DNA of 64,000 nucleotides, from the NCBI GenBank assembly GCA_023630215.1, contig JALPRQ010000001.1, positions 744,001 through 808,000 of the forward strand. The letters are read 5' to 3'. The notes beneath the pieces were generated by a model. That model was not told the origin of the DNA, did not search any database, and was given only the letters and a program-made list of their open reading frames with translations. This stretch comes from Rhodobacteraceae bacterium NBU2976 (GTDB taxonomy: Bacteria; Pseudomonadota; Alphaproteobacteria; Rhodobacterales; Rhodobacteraceae). Shown in pieces: positions 56,759 to 64,000 of the stretch (its first letter is position 1; every line of letters starts with the position of its first letter). A program made the translations under genes and the position numbers.

Positions 56759-57154
56759 ATGCTGACCCGATCCCAATTCGACCGGCTCTATAAATGGAGC
56801 ACCATCTACGATCTGATCATCACAGCACCCTTTGCAACACCATGGACTTTTCTGTTCTGCATGGGGATCGTCCATTCGCTTGCAACCCATTTTGGCCTGC
56901 CGGGGACATTGCCCGAACTTGACCTGTTCCACATTTTTTTCGCGAACTTGATGGGCAGCGTTGTGGTGATTTGGGCGTTGGTGCGTCTGAAGCTCGGACT
57001 GCCACTTTTACTGCGATATGACGCAGCGGCGCGATATTTGTTTTCAACATGGATGCTTTATGCGCTGCTCAACGGCGCCAACATGTTTTTGGGTTTCATG
57101 CTAGTGATCGAGCTGTCACTGGCCATCCTGCAATCCTTGCCGATCCGCGATTAA
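56759..57154 (+). CDS. Small membrane protein controlled by the adjacent MerR regulator
   Basis: A 131-residue protein, MLTRSQFDRLYKWSTIYDLI at the start, with about three membrane segments (WTFLFCMGIVHSLATHFG, HIFFANLMGSVVVIWALVRL, WMLYALLNGANMFLGFMLVI). AAGGAGA at 56747-56753 fixes the start. I recognise no family or motif. The upstream MerR-type promoter implies inducible expression. Confidence 0.8.
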   Translation: MLTRSQFDRLYKWSTIYDLIITAPFATPWTFLFCMGIVHSLATHFGLPGTLPELDLFHIFFANLMGSVVVIWALVRLKLGLPLLLRYDAAARYLFSTWMLYALLNGANMFLGFMLVIELSLAILQSLPIRD

Positions 57155-57441
57155 GCGATATCGCTGACCTCCTGCACCGTGATTTTCGCGCCGCTTCGTT
57201 CCAGTAGGGGTGCGAATTTCAGACGGGGTTCTGACATACGGTAAGCGGCGAAATCCGCCGCCGTGGGAAACTGCACGATGTGCATTTCCATGGTGCCATC
57301 GGCGTTTTGATACCTGTGGATCAAACGCCCGTTATAGTCTGTAAGCAGGGGAAGGACCGCCGCTTCATATTCCTGAAACGCGGCGACTCCGTCTGGGGGA
57401 ACATGCGCGACCACGCAGATTAAAAAGGCAGGGTCGCGCAC
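57151..57441 (-). CDS. DUF1330-like small protein
   Basis: A 96-residue soluble protein of dimeric ferredoxin-like type: VVAHVPPDGVAAFQEYEAAV, then LLTDYNGRLIHRYQNAD and IVQFPTAADFAAYRMSEPRL. The pattern fits DUF1330 and related families of unknown function. It lies 5 bp downstream of clpA on the same strand and overlaps the convergent membrane-protein gene by 4 bp. Confidence 0.8.
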   Translation of the reverse strand: MRDPAFLICVVAHVPPDGVAAFQEYEAAVLPLLTDYNGRLIHRYQNADGTMEMHIVQFPTAADFAAYRMSEPRLKFAPLLERSGAKITVQEVSDIA

Positions 57442-57445
57442 AAAC

Positions 57446-59764
57446 TTACTCTGTCGTCAACAACGGTGGTTTCTTGGTTCCGATCCGCAGCTTTTCCGGT
57501 TCCGAGATGGTCAATTCGATCTTCTCGTCCTTTACGCCAACGCGCACGATGCCCCCTTTGGCGAGTTTTCCGAACAACAGCTCCTCGGCCAAGGGTTTCT
57601 TGATATGTTCCTGAATGACCCGGCCAAGTGGTCGCGCGCCCATCTTTTCGTCATAACCTTCGTCGGCCAACCATTCGGCGGCTTCGGGGGTCAATTCGAT
57701 CGTAACGTTGCGATCCATCAGCTGGGCTTCCAGTTGCAGGACGAACTTGTCGACGATCTTCATGATCACATCTTTTGGCAGCGCGCCAAAGCTGATCACC
57801 GCGTCCAGTCGGTTGCGGAATTCCGGCGTGAAGGTGCGTTCGATCGCGGCGGTGTCCTCGCCTTCGCGGCGTGACTTGCCGAAACCGATAGCTTCCTTCG
57901 CCTGCTCCGCCGCACCGGCGTTGGAGGTCATGATCAGGATCACATTGCGGAAATTCACAGCGCGGCCGTTATGGTCGGTTAGCTTGCCGTGGTCCATGAC
58001 CTGCAACAGGATGTTGAACACGTCCGGGTGTGCCTTTTCGATTTCGTCGAGCAGCAGCACGCAATGCGGATGCTGGTCGACGCCATCGGTCAGCAGACCA
58101 CCCTGATCAAACCCGACATAACCCGGAGGGGCACCAATCAAGCGCGAGACCGCGTGTTTTTCCATGTATTCGGACATATCGAACCGCAGCAATTCCACGC
58201 CCAGCGTATCCGCCAATTGACGCGCCACTTCGGTTTTACCCACACCGGTCGGGCCAGCAAACAGGTAGTTACCAATGGGTTTTTCCTGTTCGCGCAACCC
58301 CGCCCGGGACAGTTTTATCGCCGAAGATAGTGCCTCGATAGCCGCATCCTGACCGAAGACCACACGTTTCAGCGTTTTTTCCAAATCTTTCAGGATTTCG
58401 GTATCGTCCTTGGACACGTTTTTGGGTGGGATCCGGGCGATTTTCGCGACCACAGCCTCGATTTCCTTCGTGCCGATGGTTTTGCGGCGCTTGCTTTCCG
58501 GCACCAGCATCTGTGCGGCACCAGCCTCGTCAATCACGTCGATCGCTTTGTCGGGCAGCTTGCGGTCATTGATATAGCGCGCAGACAGGTCCACGGCGGT
58601 TTTGATCGCGTCGTTGGTATAACGGATATGGTGGTGATCCTCGAAATAAGGTTTCAAACCCATGAGGATTTTGATCGAATCCGGGATGCTCGGCTCGTTC
58701 ACATCGATTTTCTGGAACCGGCGGGACAGCGCACGGTCTTTTTCGAAATGTTGACGGAATTCTTTATAGGTTGTCGAGCCCATGCAGCGCAGCTTGCCGC
58801 CTTGCAACGCGGGTTTCAGCAAGTTGGATGCGTCCATGGCGCCGCCGGACGTTGCGCCCGCGCCAATTACCGTATGGATTTCGTCGATAAACAGGATTGC
58901 ACTTTCCTGTTCTTCCATTTCTGTCATCACCGCTTTCAGCCGTTCTTCGAAATCCCCGCGATAGCGGGTTCCGGCCAACAATGCGCCCATGTCGAGCGAG
59001 AAGATCGTCGTGTCGTCCAAAACCTCGGGCACTTCCTCGTCCACGATGCGACGGGCCAGACCTTCGGCGATGGCGGTTTTACCAACGCCGGGTTCGCCCA
59101 CCAGCAGCGGGTTATTCTTGCGACGACGGCACAGGACCTGAATGCAGCGCTCCACCTCGTGTTCACGTCCGATCAAGGGATCAACGTCGCCTTTGCGAGC
59201 TTTGTGATTAAGGTTCACGCAGTATTTTTCCAACGCGGTTTCTTCGGCTTTGCCTGCTTGTTCGGCACCTGCGTCGGTTTTCTCTTCGGAACCGCGTACG
59301 TGACGGGTCTCGTTCATCGCGGCATCTTTGGCGACGCCGTGGCTGATGAAATTTACGGCATCATAGCGGGTCATATCCTGTTCCTGCAGGAAATAGGCCG
59401 CATGGCTTTCACGTTCAGCAAAAATCGCGACCAGCACGTTGCCGCCCGTCACTTCCTGACGACCGGAGCTTTGGACATGGATCGCCGCGCGCTGGATCAC
59501 GCGCTGGAAGCCGGTGGTTGGCGTGGCCTCGGTCCCTTCGACATCCGACACCAGACTATCAAGTTCCGTGTCGATATATTCCGTTACCGTCTTGCGCAAA
59601 GCGTCCAGGTTCACCCCGCAGGCCCGCATGACGCGGGCGGCGTCCGGTTCATCGATCAGGGTCAGCAGCAAATGTTCCAGCGTTGCGAGTTCGTGATTAC
59701 GCTCGTTCGCGATGGCCAAGGCTTGATGGATCGCGGTTTCGAGGGTGCTGGAAAATGATGGCAT
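57446..59764 (-). CDS. clpA: ATP-dependent Clp protease ATP-binding subunit ClpA
   Basis: A 772-residue AAA+ unfoldase feeding substrates to ClpP. The N domain (about 1-150) starts [16 protein letters not shown]; the first Walker A GEPGVGKT is at 223-230 and the second GPTGVGKT at 504-511. A C-terminal [12 protein letters not shown] loop matches the IGF/L ClpP-docking motif. Length is typical. The start at 59764 is used; the frame is open to 59860. clpS, often directly upstream, is absent here. Confidence 0.97.
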   Translation of the reverse strand: MPSFSSTLETAIHQALAIANERNHELATLEHLLLTLIDEPDAARVMRACGVNLDALRKTVTEYIDTELDSLVSDVEGTEATPTTGFQRVIQRAAIHVQSSGRQEVTGGNVLVAIFAERESHAAYFLQEQDMTRYDAVNFISHGVAKDAAMNETRHVRGSEEKTDAGAEQAGKAEETALEKYCVNLNHKARKGDVDPLIGREHEVERCIQVLCRRRKNNPLLVGEPGVGKTAIAEGLARRIVDEEVPEVLDDTTIFSLDMGALLAGTRYRGDFEERLKAVMTEMEEQESAILFIDEIHTVIGAGATSGGAMDASNLLKPALQGGKLRCMGSTTYKEFRQHFEKDRALSRRFQKIDVNEPSIPDSIKILMGLKPYFEDHHHIRYTNDAIKTAVDLSARYINDRKLPDKAIDVIDEAGAAQMLVPESKRRKTIGTKEIEAVVAKIARIPPKNVSKDDTEILKDLEKTLKRVVFGQDAAIEALSSAIKLSRAGLREQEKPIGNYLFAGPTGVGKTEVARQLADTLGVELLRFDMSEYMEKHAVSRLIGAPPGYVGFDQGGLLTDGVDQHPHCVLLLDEIEKAHPDVFNILLQVMDHGKLTDHNGRAVNFRNVILIMTSNAGAAEQAKEAIGFGKSRREGEDTAAIERTFTPEFRNRLDAVISFGALPKDVIMKIVDKFVLQLEAQLMDRNVTIELTPEAAEWLADEGYDEKMGARPLGRVIQEHIKKPLAEELLFGKLAKGGIVRVGVKDEKIELTISEPEKLRIGTKKPPLLTTE

Positions 59765-59923
59765 TGTGCTCGTCCTTATATTCGCTCTGCAGAGGATACC
59801 ACAGATGTTAGCGCATAGGCTATTATCGTTAAATCTCGGTTCTCTGTCGCCAGCTTTCAAGTCTTTTCAACACTGGAAAGACATGGATTGCACAGAAAAT
59901 GGGTAAAGGCTTCGTGACTAAGC

Positions 59924-60691
59924 TCAAAAATTATCCTTTCGTTTGCGGATTTCAGCGAACAGGGCCACGTCTGATGCGTCCGCCATGCCGATCGCTGACT
60001 TTACTTCTGGTAAGTGGGCGCGAAGAAATGGGTTGGTGACCTTTTCGTCCGCCAACCTTGATGGGACGGTCGCGATCCCCATTGTGCGCTTGTCTATGAT
60101 TTCTTTTGAACGGGCTTGCAGGGCGGGATTGTCCGGCTCGATGGTCAAGGCAAATTTTGCGTTTCCGGCGGTATATTCATGACCAGAATAAACGATCGTG
60201 TCGTCAGGCAGCGCCGCAAGTTTTGACAGGCTTTCCCACATCATGTCCGGCGTCCCTTCGAACAATCGCCCACAGCCGAGCGCCATCAGACTGTCTGCGG
60301 TGAAGACGGCATTGGCCGTCGGAAAGTAAAACGCAACATGGCCAACAGTGTGGCCAGACACATCAATTGTTGTGCCGTTGGTATCGCCAATCCTCACCGC
60401 ATCCCCTTCAGCCAGCGCAATGTCCAGCGGGGGCAGGCGATGGGCATCGGCTTGTGCACCAATCACCTTGGATCCATAGGCATCAAGCAGTTCCGGCACA
60501 CCGTCGATATGGTCGTAATGATGATGGGTCAGCAGGATCAAATCCAACCCCCAGCCTTTTTCGGACAAAGCGGCCTTGATTGGCGCAGCTTCGGGCGCGT
60601 CGACCAATGCGACAATGCCGGTGGCCTGATCGCGACACAAAAAGGCGTAATTGTCCGATAGACAGGGAATAGTGTGGATTTCAAGCGTCAT
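59924..60691 (-). CDS. gloB: Hydroxyacylglutathione hydrolase (glyoxalase II)
   Basis: A 255-residue metallo-beta-lactamase-fold enzyme that hydrolyses S-lactoylglutathione in methylglyoxal detoxification. The metal motif THHHYDHIDG is clear, followed by SGHTVGHVAFYF and YSGHEYT. The start MTLEIHTIPC at 60691 is preceded by AAGGA; MKGHAMT at 60706 is an alternative. It is divergent from the methyltransferase gene, a common alphaproteobacterial pairing. Confidence 0.95.
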   Translation of the reverse strand: MTLEIHTIPCLSDNYAFLCRDQATGIVALVDAPEAAPIKAALSEKGWGLDLILLTHHHYDHIDGVPELLDAYGSKVIGAQADAHRLPPLDIALAEGDAVRIGDTNGTTIDVSGHTVGHVAFYFPTANAVFTADSLMALGCGRLFEGTPDMMWESLSKLAALPDDTIVYSGHEYTAGNAKFALTIEPDNPALQARSKEIIDKRTMGIATVPSRLADEKVTNPFLRAHLPEVKSAIGMADASDVALFAEIRKRKDNF

Positions 60692-60743
60692 GGCATGTCC
60701 TTTCATCTTTGCGAAAGTCTGACGGATCGCGTAACCTTGTGCA

Positions 60744-61571
60744 ATGCATTTGGATGTCGTTGACCTTCGCGGATTCTATTACCGAACCAAGCTGGGGCGT
60801 TCAGCGCAACGTGCGCTACAGGAAGCGCTGGTTGATATATGGTCTGACACCTCGGGGCACGCGGTGGTGGGTTTTGGATTCGCAGCGCCATTCCTGCGCC
60901 CGTTCCTGAAAACGGCAACGCGTGTTCTTTGCCTGATGCCCGGCCAGCAAGGGGTTATGCCTTGGCCCCCCGGCGAATCCAACCTTTCAGCGCTGGTGGA
61001 GGAATATAACTGGCCGATCGAGGCGGGATCGGTTGATCGACTAATTGTTGGTCACGGGTTGGAAACCAGCGATCACCCCGGGGCATTGCTGGACGAAATC
61101 TGGCGCGTGCTGGCCCCCGGCGGTCGCGTAGTGTTTATCGTCCCCAACCGGTCTGGAATCTGGGCCCGCAGTGATAATACGCCCTTTGGCTATGGTCGCC
61201 CCTATAGCCTTTCGCAGTTGGAGGCGCAGTTGAAACGTCATCGCTTTCAACCCGAGCGTCACGTCAACGCCTTGTATGGAGCGCCGAGTCATAAACGTTA
61301 TTGGCTAAAGTCGGCACGATTCTGGGAGCGGTTGGGAAAGTGGCTGGACAGCCGGATGGTGGCCGGTGCGCTTCTGGTCGAGGCGACCAAACAAGTCTAC
61401 GCCACGCCAGATGGCGGCTTGCGCGACACCGTCCGGGATCGATTGGGAATGCTGGAGGGGCTGACAAAGCCAAAACCTGCGACGAACCTGACAAAAAATC
61501 GCAATAACTCGGCGTATTTTCGACCAATTGCACACAAAGGAATACCGAAAACAACAGGGGATTCCGGCTAA
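60744..61571 (+). CDS. Class I SAM-dependent methyltransferase
   Basis: A 275-residue protein, MHLDVVDLRGFYYRTKLGRS at the start. The core shows VEEYNWPIEAGSVDRLIVGH, LLDEIWRVLAPGGRVVFIVP and PYSLSQLEAQLKRH, motifs of methyltransferase family 11. The expected glycine-rich motif I near AVVGFGFAAPFLRP is degenerate (GFGFA). The substrate is unknown. Divergent from gloB with a 52-bp gap. Confidence 0.9.
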   Translation: MHLDVVDLRGFYYRTKLGRSAQRALQEALVDIWSDTSGHAVVGFGFAAPFLRPFLKTATRVLCLMPGQQGVMPWPPGESNLSALVEEYNWPIEAGSVDRLIVGHGLETSDHPGALLDEIWRVLAPGGRVVFIVPNRSGIWARSDNTPFGYGRPYSLSQLEAQLKRHRFQPERHVNALYGAPSHKRYWLKSARFWERLGKWLDSRMVAGALLVEATKQVYATPDGGLRDTVRDRLGMLEGLTKPKPATNLTKNRNNSAYFRPIAHKGIPKTTGDSG

Positions 61572-61685
61572 CGCTATGAAATACCCCATTTTTTTCCTGC
61601 GCAATACGTCGCAGCTGGTTGGATTATGTTTCTAAGTATTTGAATTTCAATATAAAAAATTTATCTCTGTTTTTGATACCATCAC

Positions 61686-61714
61686 TTGCAACGTGGGTTG
61701 CCCTCTGTTATCAC
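61686..61714 (+). promoter_or_regulatory. Candidate promoter of the ATP synthase operon
   Basis: TTGCAA (61686-61691) and TATCAC (61709-61714) are separated by 17 bp, 84 bp before the atpH start, in a 226-bp intergenic region that is AT-rich in its first half. The -35 match is good and the -10 match moderate. Confidence 0.4.
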
Positions 61715-61797
61715 CGCGCCGATTTAGCCGGGGTGTGGTTTCCCCACAAAGAACAACGATTCCGATACCACATCGGAAAGCCGGAACGGAAGGTAAC

Positions 61798-62357
61798 GTG
61801 TCTGACGCAGGTTCTTTAACATCCGGAGTTGCTGGCCGCTATGCCGCCGCGCTCTTTGATATCGCGCAAGAGTCAAAAGCCCTTCCAGCGGTCGAGGGCG
61901 ATTTGGACGCTCTGGACGCTGCATTGAATGGCAGCCCAGACCTTCGCGATCTTATCAATTCTCCCATTTATTCGCGTGAGGAGCAGGCTGATGTCATGTT
62001 GGCTGTTGCGAAAAAGATGGGCTTGGGCGATCTGGTCACCAACACCATTGGTGTGATGGCGCAAAAACGTCGCCTATTCGTACTGCCCGCGGTTATTGCT
62101 GCGGTAAAGGCATTGGCGGCGGAGGCGCGCGGTGAAGTGACGGCAGAAGTCACGAGCGCCAAGAAAATGACCAAGGCCCAGGAAGACAAGCTTGCCAAGG
62201 CACTGAAAGCGTCCGTCGGCAAAGATGTTACAATTAACGCGCAGATTGATGAATCGATAATCGGAGGACTGATCGTGAAGGTCGGGTCGACCATGATTGA
62301 CACATCAATCGCATCGAAACTCTCAAAACTTCAAAACGTAATGAAAGAGGTCGGATA

Positions 62358-62358
<1 letters not shown>
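61798..62358 (+). CDS. atpH: ATP synthase F1 subunit delta
   Basis: A 186-residue stator subunit linking F1 to the b subunits. The GTG at 61798 gives [20 protein letters not shown], with GGAAGG upstream; the longer open frame from 61693 has no family sequence. The C-terminal domain contains [20 protein letters not shown], the delta-subunit signature. The stop overlaps the atpA start (TAATG). Confidence 0.96.
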
Positions 62359-63896
<1,538 letters not shown>

Positions 63897-63924
63897 TCTG
63901 ACCTAGGGAACAGGAGCAAGGCAA

Positions 63925-64000
63925 ATGCCAAACCTGAAGGACCTAAAAACCCGGATCGAGGCGGTTAAAAGCACGCGGAAGATCACCCAGGCCATGCAGA
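63925..64000 (+). CDS. atpG: ATP synthase F1 subunit gamma, N-terminal fragment (runs off window end)
   Basis: Only 25 codons are visible, MPNLKDLKTRIEAVKSTRKI then TQAMQ, the invariant N-terminal helix of the gamma subunit, the central rotor shaft. GGAGCAAGG precedes the ATG. It lies 28 bp after atpA in the expected operon order. Confidence 0.95.
   Translation, partial: MPNLKDLKTRIEAVKSTRKITQAMQ

Noticed and set aside
58628-59758. 376-codon plus-strand frame opposite clpA
   Set aside because: Antisense shadow of clpA; the sequence is low-complexity for a protein and unlike any known family.
59765-59923. clpS upstream of clpA
   Set aside because: The 159 bp between clpA and gloB hold no open frame resembling ClpS, and gloB follows directly.

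Overview
The window comes from the chromosome of an alphaproteobacterium, most likely a Rhodobacterales (Roseobacter-type) species. Pointers are the order lgt-midA-pgeF, trxB divergent from an Lrp-family gene, a fused Sat-CysC protein, xerC next to a DUF484 gene, gloB divergent from a methyltransferase gene, a Pcs-type phosphatidylcholine synthase, and an atpHAG cluster opening with a GTG start. Base composition is moderately GC-rich throughout, apart from two AT-richer genes near 12.6-14.6 kb. I found no rRNA, tRNA, insertion sequence, prophage or CRISPR array.

Layout. 0-5.4 kb: the end of a DHH-type manganese pyrophosphatase gene, groESL under a perfect CIRCE operator, a DUF2853 gene, purEK and a DUF465 gene. 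5.4-12.3 kb: an orphan hairpin terminator that may mark an unannotated small RNA, sat-cysC, an orphan RES-domain gene coupled to trxB, an Lrp-family regulator and the lgt-midA-pgeF operon. 12.3-15.1 kb: ubiK followed by accessory genes (an AT-rich gene of unknown function, a GlsB-like protein, a NERD/zinc-finger protein, a small membrane protein). 15.3-19.6 kb: a YbjN-type gene, proC, csaA, a P-loop kinase, a membrane protein, a bidirectional terminator, a roadblock-domain gene and tdk. 19.6-25.5 kb: a SleB-type hydrolase, an HSL-family esterase, an SGNH-like gene, trpA, a MoaD/ThiS-like protein paired with an Asp-box propeller, and ychF.

25.5-34.9 kb: a secreted propeller/RTX protein, truA, the ycjX-GNAT-ycjF cluster, a giant DUF2339 membrane protein and an FAD monooxygenase. 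35.0-44.8 kb: ileS, a PadR regulator coupled to a CPBP protease, a DMT exporter, pcs, a TerB-domain protein followed by the decayed remains of its own paralogue, then xerC, a DUF484 gene and fsa. 44.8-53.2 kb: priA, hisC-tyrA-extensin-like lipoprotein, a DUF2125 gene, a ChaC-like gene, and an nfeD/SPFH pair. 53.4-64 kb: a MotA/MotB-like pair with a very long coiled coil, a MerR regulator with a textbook 19-bp-spacer operator facing a small membrane protein gene, clpA, gloB, a methyltransferase gene, and the start of the ATP synthase operon (atpH, atpA, partial atpG).

Most genes are housekeeping and tightly packed, with many 4-14 bp overlaps. The least ordinary features are the MotA/MotB-like pair (resembling ZorAB but with no Zorya partners), the TerB pseudogene, the MoaD-like/Asp-box pair, the orphan RES gene, and the orphan terminator near 5.6 kb. 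I did not find a clearly new multi-gene system; these are the best candidates for follow-up.
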